A stretch of 64,000 bases of DNA from Coemansia sp. RSA 487 (GCA_027577595.1 JANBRJ010000081.1:16054-80053), one strand, 5' to 3'. Counted from the stretch's first letter, positions 40,673 through 50,872 are shown. The notes: generated by a model not told the origin, from the sequence alone. A program made the numbers and translations.

Positions 40673-42445
40673 TCAGTCGTCGCTTTCGCCGGTTATCTCC
40701 TCCAGCGTCTTTCCACGGGTCTCCGGGATCCAGAAGGTGACAAAGAACCCAATCAGCGTGAACAGGGCAAAGATCTCGATCAGGTGGGGGATAAACGCAT
40801 TGGGCCCACCGCGGTCCTTGATGCTCATTAGCCCGGCCTGCGCAACAATCGCGCCCAGCTTCCCGGACGCCGCCGAGATGCCGTGCGCGGTTGATCTGAA
40901 CCGCGTCGGAAACACCTCCCCAGGCCACACAAAGCACGTGACGTTGGGGCCAAAGTTTTGGAAGAACTGCGCCAGCGTAAACAGCACGATGAACCCGACG
41001 TTCGATGCGTCGAGGATCTTGTGGTACGCAAACCCAATGACGATGTACAGCGCCGTCAGCGCGGCGAAGCCCAGCAGCTGGATCGGCTTGCGGCCCAGCC
41101 GCTCGATGGTGAACACCGTGCAAATGTACCCGGGGATCGACCCCAGCAGATTGATGATGATGTTTCCCAGGCAGTTGCGCGACAGCACGCGGTACGGATC
41201 GTCGTTCTGCACGTCGCCCGAGAACCCGATTGCGCTGATGACCACGGAGCTGTTCAGGTTGATTCCGTAGAACGCAACGTCCACCGCAAACCACGCAATC
41301 GACGTGCCCAGGAGCACCTTCAGGTTCTTCCACTGGCTGAAATACTGCCTGAATGTCTCCTGGCGCTTCTGCCGGACTGGCTGCGCCGCAGCTTTTGTCG
41401 CCTGCACTGCGTTCTCCTCTGCATTGTCACCATGCATGCTGCATGTCTCTATCGATCCAACCGGCTGCATCTCGTACACTTCGTCCATCTTGTTCATCTG
41501 CAGCGAGCTTGTCGAAGCAACCGGCTCATCTGGAGTCCGCGCTGCAGGCGTGTCGTCTGCGGCGATGAGCGCGGGCTTTGCCAGCAGCGACTCTGTCTCC
41601 GGCTCCTGCGCGGCAGCCACCAGCAGCCGTCTCTTTGCCTCCTCCTGGAAGCGAGAGGACTCGGGCATCGTCAGGCGCCAGTACAGCGACACGGCGCCGG
41701 GGATTGCGCCAAACCCTAGGCAGATGCGCCACACGTAGTCCAGCGTGTAGACGTCGTTCTCGATGGCCGACTTGAAGCAGGCAAGCACCACAATGGCCAC
41801 GATGGATGCGCTCACGTTGCCCAGCCCCTGGCACGCGAACACAGCGGCCATCATTTTGCCGCGCGTGCGCTCGTTTGCGTACTCGCTGGTGATGGTGGCT
41901 GCCAGCGGATAGTCGCCGCCGACGCCAATGCCGACCAGAACGAGCCATATGAACAGGAACACAAAGACGTTGAATCCGCGCACGGCATCATTCGAAAACG
42001 AGGCGCCCACCGTGCTGATGATCACCAGGATGGCGCCCATTGCAAAAACGCCGGTGCGCCCGAACTTGTCCCCAAGTCGGCCCAGAATCAGCTGCCCCAG
42101 AAGACACCCCGTTTGCACCGCCACCTTGACCAGCGTGCTCCATTTGGTCGGCACGACGTTTTTGCCCTCTCCCGCTGCGTCGTGGTAGTACACGTATCCC
42201 ATTATCATCACTATCACGTTGCTGATAAACATCAGGTATGCGTCTGCAAAGAACGCCGCTCCGCACACCAGAAACGACCGGATCATCTCCCAATTGGTCG
42301 TGCTCTCCTTGTTCATGGCGTCCAGCTCCTGCTGCCGCTGCATCAGCTCAAGGTCAATGTCCTCCACCGTCTGCATGTCCTTTGTTGTGCCTTCTGCACC
42401 CGCGAATGCTGCATCCGGATTTGCTTTGCGCCGCCCAAATACCAT
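40673..42445 (-). CDS. PHO84-like inorganic phosphate:H+ symporter (MFS)
   Basis: 590 residues. High-affinity phosphate importer family at the plasma membrane. Landmarks: FFADAYLMFISNVIVMIMGY, LGRLGDKFGR, the signature GVGGDYPLAATITSEYANER, and RLTMPESSRFQEEAKRR ahead of a long central loop (about residues 275-365). Second half: FLLGTSIAW-like start (KVLLGTSIAWFAVDVAFYGI), GRKPIQLLGF, CFVWPGEVFPTRFRSTAHGI and the ending WIPETRGKTLEE. Substrate is inferred from the Pho84-type signature. ATG at 42445, single exon, GC-rich codons. Confidence 0.93.
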   Translation of the reverse strand: MVFGRRKANPDAAFAGAEGTTKDMQTVEDIDLELMQRQQELDAMNKESTTNWEMIRSFLVCGAAFFADAYLMFISNVIVMIMGYVYYHDAAGEGKNVVPTKWSTLVKVAVQTGCLLGQLILGRLGDKFGRTGVFAMGAILVIISTVGASFSNDAVRGFNVFVFLFIWLVLVGIGVGGDYPLAATITSEYANERTRGKMMAAVFACQGLGNVSASIVAIVVLACFKSAIENDVYTLDYVWRICLGFGAIPGAVSLYWRLTMPESSRFQEEAKRRLLVAAAQEPETESLLAKPALIAADDTPAARTPDEPVASTSSLQMNKMDEVYEMQPVGSIETCSMHGDNAEENAVQATKAAAQPVRQKRQETFRQYFSQWKNLKVLLGTSIAWFAVDVAFYGINLNSSVVISAIGFSGDVQNDDPYRVLSRNCLGNIIINLLGSIPGYICTVFTIERLGRKPIQLLGFAALTALYIVIGFAYHKILDASNVGFIVLFTLAQFFQNFGPNVTCFVWPGEVFPTRFRSTAHGISAASGKLGAIVAQAGLMSIKDRGGPNAFIPHLIEIFALFTLIGFFVTFWIPETRGKTLEEITGESDD

Positions 42446-42858
42446 GTCTGCTTTCTATTGTCCTTGTTACTTCCTACTGATATTTTTAAAATCAAAATCG
42501 AACCAGGGAACAGCAGCGAAATAAATTATTGACGAAAGTGAACAAGAAACAGGCTACCGATAGAAAGGTGTGGGAAGGAAACTTCTTAAGTACTCAAACA
42601 TTTTCTATCCGTTGCGAACTCCACCAAAGATAAGTGGAAGTGCATGGGGAAAAAAAGCGAGTAGGAAAATCCCAACCTTCAAGAAAAAAGGAATCACAAA
42701 TGATTCTGCCAACACACTTCCCATGAAGAGATGGCAGCATAGAAAAAAAGCTATTTCCCAAGGAAATAATTACAGAAAGAAAAGTCCTTTTCCGCGCTTC
42801 TCTTTTTCTTTGCGTAGCGTTTACTTTTTTCTTCCTTTTGGTTCAACACACGCACCTC
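42446..42858. other. Spacer between PHO84-like gene and Fanzor
   Basis: AT-rich divergent spacer. No terminal inverted repeat or transposase remnant was recognised in it. Confidence 0.4.
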
Positions 42859-45096
42859 ATGGCGCGAAACGACGGGGTGTGTGTCCTGAAGGTTCCCTTG
42901 CAGGCCGTCAGTTGGCGCCGCAAGTACAGACCGCCACTTCGTAAACTGGTCAAAACAGTAAACTACAACACTCGCCATTCTTATAACTTCTCTCGCTGGA
43001 TATTCGTATACGAGCTTCACGAGGACATTGATTTCAAGCTCGACCGGTATGTCTGTGTTCCCTTTTTTAGGGAAGTGATCTTGAAGGTCAACGGTGGAAA
43101 AACCAGGGCTGTCGGCAGTGCACGGAAAAAGAAACCCAAACCCGACTCAGAAGCAAAAGGTACCAAGACCACCGAAATTGACAAGTCAGATACTACGGAG
43201 TTTCGAGCCCTTATCGCCAAGCATTGGAATATGTATGCCAAGTCATCGCATATCAAGCAGCAAAAGCAGCCGTATATGGGTCATATAGCTGGGTATGAGG
43301 CCCAGAAGATACACACTGCGTTCCTTGTATCGGTAAAAAATAATCTCGGAAACCTCCTACGCAGAGCTGTCAACATGCTCTGTAGGTCAAAAATCGAAGC
43401 ACTTGCAAAGAGGATTGAGCTTAAGGCTGCTGGTGCATCTGTCGACACTATTCGAGATACCCTAAGAGCCGAGATATGGGGGCCAGCAGACAAGGCCAAG
43501 GAGTGTGTTAAGCGAGGCAAGATCATCGAAGCTGAGCTGGATGCACACATTTATGAACGGGTCAAGGATCTCCAATCAGTACTCTACATCTACAAAAATG
43601 ATGCACCTGGTGAAAAGGGTCTCTACTATGACATCAAGTGTGACCCTATCAAGCACATCAAAACCTTCTTCCTTCTGGCTCGATTCTTCCAGCAAAACAA
43701 GTCCCACAGCTTCCAGTGCATGCCACTTCGCACACAGTGGATCCCATGCCATGTCCACATTGACAAGGCTATCCTTTGTCAGTGGTTTCTTGGTGGCATC
43801 AAGAAGGGACAGAAGCTTATGAATGACCTTTGGGGTGAGATTCTTGACATAACCTGCCGGGCGATCAAGAGTAAACAGGGTGGCAAGGCGTTTGAAGGGT
43901 CAATTCAGACGGATGGAGTGTCGGTCTCGATTTTCAAGAAGTGCAAGGCCAAGAAGAAGAACATCAATAGCACAGATCAGACCAGTGACACCAAGCTTTC
44001 TGACTCTATCAGTGCTGCCAAGCCCAAGGCACCAAAGCCCAAGAAAGGCAAAGGCAAAGACGAATTCGAGTTTGAGTATATTGAGTCAATTGACCAAGAG
44101 AAGCTATGTGCAATGGAAGGCAACGGTGTGCTGATCGACCCAGGCAGGAGGGACCTTCTGTTCTGCATGCATGAGTACAGCTCCATTGGGAATCCATGGC
44201 TATTCCGGTTTACACGCAACCACAAGGCCAAGCTGACTCGCTCTACCAAGTTCCGTAGGATCCTCGAAGCAGCCAAGAAAATGTACCCTGACAATGCCAT
44301 CATCGAGGCAGAGCAGCGTCTTGCTGAGGTTTCATGCACCACTGTCGATCCTGATGAGTTCAAGAGGTTCATTGAGGTCCAGGCTGAGGTGTGGCCCCTT
44401 CTGAGCAAGTTCTACTCCTGCACACAGACAAACAGTATAATGAACAAGAAACCTCTTCATCGGCAGCTGCGTCTGGCAGCCTATCTTAACAGCCAAAGGG
44501 CAGATCATACCCTTGCCAACCTTATCCGTGAACAGTTTGGTCCTGATCCTGTTCTGGTTCTTGGAAATTGGTCTGCTGGCATGTGCAAGTACCATGAGTC
44601 CATCCGGGGTGTAGATATGCGTAGGATGTTGAGGAAGCACGGGTTTAAAGTGTACCTGTTGGACGAATTCCGCACCTCAACTTTCTGCCCTGGCTGTTGC
44701 GAAAACAGGCTTGTGCATCCTGAAGAGCTAGTTCCAAACCCAAGACCCTATCCAAAAGAGAATAGGCGTGAGTATGTTACTTGTCATGGACTCTTAATGT
44801 GTCAAAACAAAAAATGTGTGGAGTACGTGGCAGATAACATGAAGCCTGCTAACCATCTCGGGAAAGCGCCTGTTGCTCGGTTTTGGAACAGGGATCTTGC
44901 TGCTGTATTGAATTTCAGGCATATTCTCCATAGTCTGCGCCAAACACACAAGAAGCCTGAGCGTTTTAGGCGTGGTACCACTCTTCCGCTAGCAAAGAAG
45001 CCCAAGAAACCCGTGAGAGGTGCCAAGAGGTCTGCCAGTGGCTCTGCACAGCCCAAAAAGAAGCCCCGTTCAGCGAACCCGCAGCAGCAGTATTAA
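42859..45096 (+). CDS. Fanzor-type (eukaryotic TnpB-like) RNA-guided nuclease
   Basis: 745 residues. Fanzors are eukaryotic relatives of TnpB that use a guide RNA, often encoded next to the gene, to cut DNA. RuvC-I is VLIDPGRRDLL with D427. The RuvC-II-like strand VLVLGNWSAGM has Gly569 where TnpB usually has Glu; nearby acids are E580 and E603 in LLDEFRTS, the latter matching the displaced Glu reported for Fanzors. The zinc ribbon has CPGC (C610, C613) and CQNKKC (C648, C653). RuvC-III is FWNRDLAAVLNF with D679. A Lys-rich linker precedes RuvC-I, and the C-terminus is NLS-like (KKPKKPVRGAKR). No stop or frameshift breaks it, so it could be active. Codons look less GC-ending than in the neighbouring PHO84-like gene. 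Start chosen at the ATG at 42859. Confidence 0.9.
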   Translation: MARNDGVCVLKVPLQAVSWRRKYRPPLRKLVKTVNYNTRHSYNFSRWIFVYELHEDIDFKLDRYVCVPFFREVILKVNGGKTRAVGSARKKKPKPDSEAKGTKTTEIDKSDTTEFRALIAKHWNMYAKSSHIKQQKQPYMGHIAGYEAQKIHTAFLVSVKNNLGNLLRRAVNMLCRSKIEALAKRIELKAAGASVDTIRDTLRAEIWGPADKAKECVKRGKIIEAELDAHIYERVKDLQSVLYIYKNDAPGEKGLYYDIKCDPIKHIKTFFLLARFFQQNKSHSFQCMPLRTQWIPCHVHIDKAILCQWFLGGIKKGQKLMNDLWGEILDITCRAIKSKQGGKAFEGSIQTDGVSVSIFKKCKAKKKNINSTDQTSDTKLSDSISAAKPKAPKPKKGKGKDEFEFEYIESIDQEKLCAMEGNGVLIDPGRRDLLFCMHEYSSIGNPWLFRFTRNHKAKLTRSTKFRRILEAAKKMYPDNAIIEAEQRLAEVSCTTVDPDEFKRFIEVQAEVWPLLSKFYSCTQTNSIMNKKPLHRQLRLAAYLNSQRADHTLANLIREQFGPDPVLVLGNWSAGMCKYHESIRGVDMRRMLRKHGFKVYLLDEFRTSTFCPGCCENRLVHPEELVPNPRPYPKENRREYVTCHGLLMCQNKKCVEYVADNMKPANHLGKAPVARFWNRDLAAVLNFRHILHSLRQTHKKPERFRRGTTLPLAKKPKKPVRGAKRSASGSAQPKKKPRSANPQQQY

Positions 45097-45230
45097 AAAC
45101 AACCATATTTTTCCCTGGGTGCTATTGCACTCCAACTGCCCGGAACCGTTCTGGGCAGAAACTAATGCCAGATACAAGGCTTCGGTTGCTACACGTTAGT
45201 GGTAATTGGAGGTCATTGGCAGATACTGCA
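45097..45230 (+). ncRNA. Candidate guide-RNA (omega-like) scaffold 3' of Fanzor
   Basis: TnpB and many Fanzor genes carry their guide RNA across the 3' end of the gene. Here a perfect 11-bp hairpin sits 40 bases after the stop (45136-45158), followed by an imperfect repeat of GCCAGATAC / GGCAGATAC near 45168 and 45220. Extent and function are guesses. Confidence 0.35.
45136..45158 (+). repeat. Perfect hairpin downstream of Fanzor
   Basis: CTGCCCGGAAC and GTTCTGGGCAG pair over 11 positions (one G-T wobble) around a single C. It is not a usual eukaryotic 3'-end signal, and no T run follows. Confidence 0.8.
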
Positions 45231-45502
45231 TCACATGATCGAACGAATAACGCAATTGTGCATGCCATCTCTAGCTTTTAGGAAACAAAACCTGATAGCT
45301 TTGGTGCAAAAAAGTGCAATGCAGTCAACAAAGAATGTCACACCATCCCTATCTCTATCTCTAGTTATCTGCATCTTCACAAGGCTAGTCTGGTTTGTGT
45401 GGTTTTTTTCTTGTTTTTGGTGTTGCTGTTGTACCAGGAAACTTTCTCTCCAAAAAAAAAAACTGGCCGTCAGTCGCAAAGCTCGAAAGAGAGCGACGCA
45501 TT

Positions 45503-47608
45503 ATGAGCAACTCAAGTAGCAATAACAGCAGCAGAAATTCTGCGGCTAGTGATCCGGCCCAGCTGCAGTTAGATCATGGCACATTACTACAGGAGCAAAA
45601 ACAGTACCTCGTTATGGATGCAGGCAAGGAAAAAATAAAGCGAATGATGAGCACGGGAAAGCCAAACCAGGCCATCAATGAATTCAGTGCTGAAAATGGG
45701 CTGGACATCCCCGCCGCAGAGACAATATACGACCTGCTCCACTCGCTTGGCCATACAAAATGGAGTGTCCACGAGGCCGTTCTCAAGGCGACCGTCTTGT
45801 CCGCAGAAAACCGTATCCAAAGAGAGACGCTTCCTCCAGAGCAACATACTGCGCTCCTGTCCCAAATGAAGCACTACCTTGCGATTCCTAGGCTGCAACA
45901 CCTCCCGCTTATGCTTCTTGAAAAGCACCCACGCCTGGTCCCAGACGATATTTGCCAGGATATTCTCCAAACTCCAGAACTGTACCAGAAATGCAGCGTA
46001 GTTGTCAAGCGCGAGTTATGGCGTCGTGACCGTGTGCTGTTTAACAAATACATGATGCCCTTGATCGACAGCTACGCTAAAAACAATGAGCTTCTAAACA
46101 TGTCTCAGGAGATATGCAGCTCCAATGTCAAGGCTTACTCGACGCGCCGTCGAACACACCCGGCGCTCACCCAAATCACCAGTGCCATCGACGCCGACTT
46201 GCAGCTTTATATGCAGACGCTGGGCATGGTGCGTGCTAGATTCATCGAGACAAACAACCCGATGTATGGTACATTGCGTCTCGACCTTGTAATGACCATG
46301 CACGAAAACGATGTAGCCGAAATAACCAAAACCGATGTGTGCCACGGGCTTGCGTGGTCGCTTGACGCATGCATCATGAAGCAGGTAATGGACGACCGGC
46401 GCGTGCTTGAGCTCCAAAAATACTTTGATGGTGTTGATCCGGAAAATGCGCCATATGGCGAAATTGCATTGATCCTCAGCAGCCCCTATTCACGCCATAT
46501 CCTGGCACAGTATATACTCTCCATCCTCGAGGACATTGCACCAAATGCGGAGGTCAGTACCAGATACTCGGATCTTGCTTGGCCAAGCCTTGTGTTGAGG
46601 ATTGGGCTGCTTGCACATGACTTGCTGTTGCAAGAGCACCCCAAGATCCCCGGCTTCGATCGTTCCGTGACTCGCAAGTTCTTCCGCTCGTTAATTCCTT
46701 TTATCCTAGCCGCACAAAGGCACGACCGCAAAATCGGATCTTACGAGCAACATTTGCTGAAGGGTAGCGTTGGCAAGATGGCACAACTCGATCGTACGGG
46801 CGCGTTCCCCGCCAAGGATATATTGTACAGCAAGATGAGCGACTTGCAACCGTCGGCAGAGGACGTCTCGATACTAGTGTCTAGCGAGCTTGCCCGTCAG
46901 GTGCTATATGTGTTTCTGTTGAAGCGTGTTGCAGAATTCGACATTGCCATGCTGAACATTTGGCTTCCTGCCATTAGCGAGGCCTTTAAAGCGTCGCTTG
47001 GGGTGCCAAGCAGTGCGTATGACAGCACCAATACTGATAGCTCACAGCAACCACAAATCGCGCTTGACTTGCGCCAGAATGCCTTTGAATGTGATGCGTT
47101 TATGCTAAGTCTGGTTCTGCATATCAAAGACAAAAAGGGGCTTGTTACTGCTGTTCTCAACTCGGCTATCCAAGGGCTGGATCTGGCAGGGCAAGGCATC
47201 AAGGGCGCCAACACCGACGGTGTCATTGCGCAGGCAATCGAATCTGTTCCTCTGCTGGGGCTTTTCGACCAGCAAGCGCGTGTTCGCCACTGTGCACATG
47301 AACAAGTGATTTCGTTTCTTATCGAGTGCACCAGTATACTCTCAGCAGAGTACAGCAACAACAGTGGTATGACCGATGCATCCAGTGCGCAGACACAGGT
47401 TGTGCCAGTTCACAATAAAGAAAGTGCCGTGTACTTTGCTTTTGTACTGACTGAGCACGCAGCTGCAAAGTATGCGGTCGACCCTGAACATTTTGACAAG
47501 CTAAGCAAGCTCTACCACAAACTCGCAGCCGTCTCTCCGCCTCAGGCATTCGAGTACCGCGTATCTGGTTCCAATTGCCCTAACGCATCAAAGTTCCTGA
47601 AAAGCTAA
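45503..47608 (+). CDS. NELF-B/COBRA1 homologue
   Basis: 701 residues from the ATG at 45503. NELF-B is a subunit of the negative elongation factor that holds promoter-proximal RNA polymerase II. Alignable landmarks with human NELF-B: AINEFSAENGLDIP (QFQTENGVLLP); ELYQKCSVVVKRELWRRDRV (ELYRACAVEVKRQIWQDNQA); MYGTLRLDLVMTMHENDVAE (HYCTLRAELLMSLHDLDVGE); WSLDACIMKQVMDDRRVLEL (WCLDACIRERFVDSKRAREL); and LSSPYSRHILA. Similarity spans most of the protein and is convincing. The N-terminal 40 residues are Ser/Asn-rich. NELF is absent from budding yeast, so presence here is notable. The open frame continues upstream of the ATG without another ATG. Confidence 0.88.
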   Translation: MSNSSSNNSSRNSAASDPAQLQLDHGTLLQEQKQYLVMDAGKEKIKRMMSTGKPNQAINEFSAENGLDIPAAETIYDLLHSLGHTKWSVHEAVLKATVLSAENRIQRETLPPEQHTALLSQMKHYLAIPRLQHLPLMLLEKHPRLVPDDICQDILQTPELYQKCSVVVKRELWRRDRVLFNKYMMPLIDSYAKNNELLNMSQEICSSNVKAYSTRRRTHPALTQITSAIDADLQLYMQTLGMVRARFIETNNPMYGTLRLDLVMTMHENDVAEITKTDVCHGLAWSLDACIMKQVMDDRRVLELQKYFDGVDPENAPYGEIALILSSPYSRHILAQYILSILEDIAPNAEVSTRYSDLAWPSLVLRIGLLAHDLLLQEHPKIPGFDRSVTRKFFRSLIPFILAAQRHDRKIGSYEQHLLKGSVGKMAQLDRTGAFPAKDILYSKMSDLQPSAEDVSILVSSELARQVLYVFLLKRVAEFDIAMLNIWLPAISEAFKASLGVPSSAYDSTNTDSSQQPQIALDLRQNAFECDAFMLSLVLHIKDKKGLVTAVLNSAIQGLDLAGQGIKGANTDGVIAQAIESVPLLGLFDQQARVRHCAHEQVISFLIECTSILSAEYSNNSGMTDASSAQTQVVPVHNKESAVYFAFVLTEHAAAKYAVDPEHFDKLSKLYHKLAAVSPPQAFEYRVSGSNCPNASKFLKS

Positions 47609-47699
47609 AAACCACCATTTTAAAAAAGTAGTTTGTTGCTGATGACTTTTTCTTTTTCTTTTTTTTTTTTTGAATTTTAAATCTTACGACAAAGAAAAA

Positions 47700-49503
47700 T
47701 CAAACAAGCCCTCTGGCTCTGGCCTCCGATTCATAAACGACAACCCGCCAGATGCGAGCCACAAACACAGATGCCTCGTCAACCAGAACCATCTCCAGCT
47801 CGCCAGCAAGACTGCTTGGAGAGTTGTGGTCGCGGATATGGCTAACAATAAACCCGGTCATATCCTCGACAGATCCGTCATCCGCATCGCTGCCGAGATA
47901 CTCAGTGAGGCGCTTGGATACTGCAGGCTCGATTTTTGCGCTTAGCACCTGTTCATCGACAAACTCCCACTTCAACGGCCATGCGAAAAGCGCGTCCGTA
48001 TCTGCCGGTATTTCCTTTATTAAAGCCTTGATCTTCTCACGCTGGTTGGTAGCGGCACCAGAATTCAGCGCATTTTCTTCCTTCTTTGGGGCTGATTCGT
48101 CCTTGATGCCATCAAGAGAAGAAGCCTTTCTTACGGACTCGTCAGCTCCCTCGGTCTCTAGCATGGATCGCTTTTCACGCTCCTCGCGGCGCCTATCCTC
48201 ATCATCCAGCTCAATCTCGCGCGCACGAGCATCCTTGCGATGGTGCCACCACCTTTCGCGGTCTCGATAGTACTCGTGCTCACGCAAGCTCTTTTCTTTT
48301 TTGTCGTCCCATTTGAGCAGCATCTCGGCTATCGCGTCCCGCGCCCGCTGTCGTTCCTCGATACGGTCCAGCTCACGTATCGTGCTCCGCTCCAGCCTTT
48401 CCTCGCGATCTGCTTGCTCCTTGGCCATGCGATGCTCGCGCTCCTCTGCCGCTACTACGTAGCGCCTGTATCGGTTCTTTTGTAGCTTTTCTTTCTCCCA
48501 TGCCTCCTCATCTTCCAAGGAAACCACTATCATGTCATCACCAGCTTCCGAGCCAGCTTCGTGCTCGGCATCATCGCGCTTCTTGTTTCTAACATCGTCC
48601 TTGTGGTCGGCATTTCCAGATCTGGATTCGTCAAGCCTAGCGTCCTTCATTCTTTTTGCAAAATATTCATCATCGTCACCGGAATTTTGTTGCTGACTGC
48701 TATCCTTGTTGGGCTTTGCGATTTCGCTATCATTCTGTTTGTCATTGAGCGATTCTTCAAGCTCCTTTAATATATTCTTCACTGCGTCGAGCGCCGACTG
48801 CATGTCGCTGTTTATGTTAACATCATCTTGCGATTCAAGCATCGACAGCTGTGCGTCCAGGGCATTTTGCACACTAACATCAACCGTGATGCTAAGCGGC
48901 TTGGATTCAACAGCACCTTTGGTCGCGTCTGGAAGCACCCATCCGCCTCCCTGCAACCCACGGGTGCCGGACAAGACGCGAATGGCGCGCACGGCGTCAT
49001 CTGCCGTCTGGAATTCGCAAAACCCAAAGGATTGCGGCCGCTCATCTGAGTCGTAGGCCCTTCTCCAGGTTGCTATTTTGCAGCAAGCACCAAAGATCTT
49101 TTTGATCCATTCATCATCAATCGAAGCACCAACACCGCTTACAAATGCAATAACTGGACCATTGTCGTTGTAGTCTTTTCTGTCTCGTTCTTTGTTATTT
49201 TCTTCTATGTAATGCGAGTCAGATGGGGGTCCAAAGGGGTTTAGCATTGGTGGCCGGGGCATCTGTCTTTGTGCCTTTGGCGGCAACCCCCGGCGAACTG
49301 AATAGTGTCCGCGTTGACCTCTTCTCCCGCCGTTATATGGTACGTTTTCTGGCCGACCATGATTTTCTACCAAATACAACGTAAAGGTATATCTTTTTTA
49401 GTACTAAAGCCTTTCAAAGAATAAACAAATATATGGCCATCATTCAATAAAAAAGTGCAAACTATTGCTACTTACCCAGCGGTGGCGGCCGGTATGACGA
49501 CAT
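47700..49503 (-). CDS. RBM25-like splicing factor (RRM + PWI, 2 exons)
   Basis: Exon 1 is 49476-49503 (MSSYRPPPL plus one base, gtaag donor) and exon 2 is 47700-49366; G+AA gives Glu and 564 residues. An N-terminal RRM-like domain (VIAFVSGVGASIDDEWIKKI, SFGFCEFQTADDAVRAI) is followed by an extended Arg/Glu-rich region. The C-terminus carries a PWI-type fold (LFAWPLKWEFVDEQVLSAKI, EYLGSDADD, FIVSHIRDH). This order is that of RBM25/Snu71, U1-associated regulators of 5' splice-site choice. The intron is 109 bp. Nuclear. Confidence 0.88.
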
Positions 49504-49911
49504 GTCCTTTTATGTTTTAACTACGACTAATAACTAGCGCTCTTTTAAATATTATATGAAGAATTCTGTAGCAAGGCACAAAGGAAAATCACAAGGAAAT
49601 ATCTAGTTCAAAGTATTGACGGTGCGGGAAAAGCTTTAAAATTTTGGTAGCCCCCAATTTGTAGCTGTATATATTGATTTTCCAACAAAGCCGTTTGACA
49701 CTGCAAGTGTTATGGGGTAGCAGCAGCATTTATGAGAAAAACCACAATATTCTAAAAAGCAGAGCATGCTTATATCGCCGTTTGGATTCGCAGAACCATG
49801 GGGAATTTTAAATATAAAAAGCTCCAAAGGCCTTTGTTTATCTGTATTTATTTTATTTAAGAAAACCACAATCTCGGTAAAAAAAAAAAAGGATTAGATC
49901 AAAAGAGCGAC
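49504..49911. other. Divergent promoter region
   Basis: AT-rich spacer between the RBM25-like gene and the TPR/RS gene. No feature recognised. Confidence 0.45.
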
Positions 49912-50773
49912 ATGAGCACCAACAAACCAGAGCTGTTTCCATTGCCACGCGCAGGGTCGCAGCAGTGGCGCACATACTGGGTGCAACGACGCGAGCATGG
50001 TGATACACAGGCAGCATGTCCTGACACAATAAGCGAGGCAGAGAAGCTGTTTGAGATATCAGACTGTGGCATGTCGTACGCAGCGCTAGACAACGAAGGC
50101 GATACAGTATTCCCATCCTGCAGCTACCTAGAGCTACAAAAACAGCAGAACAGGGACTGGGCGAAGAGCATTGCACAGAGAGTACCGGAATCAACCAAAG
50201 ATAGTGACTGTTGTGAGATCATGGACAAGCTCAGCCACGCATTGTCGCTTGATCCCGGATGTGCCATGGCGCTTGGCCGGAGAGCGCAGATGTAAGATAT
50301 CTCCATGGAAAAGCATTGTATGCACGAGCCGTCTAACCAATTATTTATACTAATCCATATGCTATTCAGTTTGCCCATCATTGTATAGATACATCTGCAC
50401 AGGGCAAATTTCCCGTGCGAAGGCGGATATTAGAAAGCTTGAGATCCTCGTAGACAAGGGAGAGGGCGATTCTGGTGCAGAAATAGATGCTGAGCAGTTA
50501 AGGAGGCAGCTTGACGAATATATTTGCAACAAACAAAGCCCTGGGCGACGTCACGATAGCAGCCACAGCCGCCATTCTGAGAAACACGAATTGTCAACAA
50601 GCAGAGCCCACAAACGGCATCGTGAATCTAGATCTCCTCATAGACGTCACGATCGCAGATCCAAGGACAGATCGAGTTCGCGGCCACATAAACATTCGCG
50701 CAAAGAAAGGCACAGAGATCATAGTGGTAGACGCTATAACAAAACGAGGCAGTCTGGCTATTACCCAGTATAG
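49912..50773 (+). CDS. TPR-motif protein with RS/His-rich tail (2 exons)
   Basis: Exon 1 is 49912-50291 and exon 2 is 50389-50773; AT+A gives Ile and 254 residues. The intron has a gtaaga donor, a TACTAAT site and a tatag acceptor. The middle carries one or two TPR-like helices (LSHALSLDPGCAMALGRRAQ, then IYICTGQISRAKADIRKLEI). The C-terminal third is rich in Arg, Ser, His and Lys, as in splicing-related proteins. The layout is loosely like TTC14, but I cannot assign it. The long exon-1 reading stops right after the donor, which supports the splice. Confidence 0.72.
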
Positions 50774-50872
50774 CACATGTACATATAGCTTTCGTTTGCA
50801 ACACCATATTTAGTATTAAAAGACACAAGCCAACCATTACAAAAAAAAAAGGAATGGAGTAACACTAATGCT

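Noticed and set aside
40629-41333. Second minus-strand frame over the PHO84-like gene
   Set aside because: Out of frame with the conserved transporter sequence.
42446-45502. Terminal inverted repeats around the Fanzor
   Set aside because: No matching ends or target duplication could be found by reading both flanks; a computed search would be needed.
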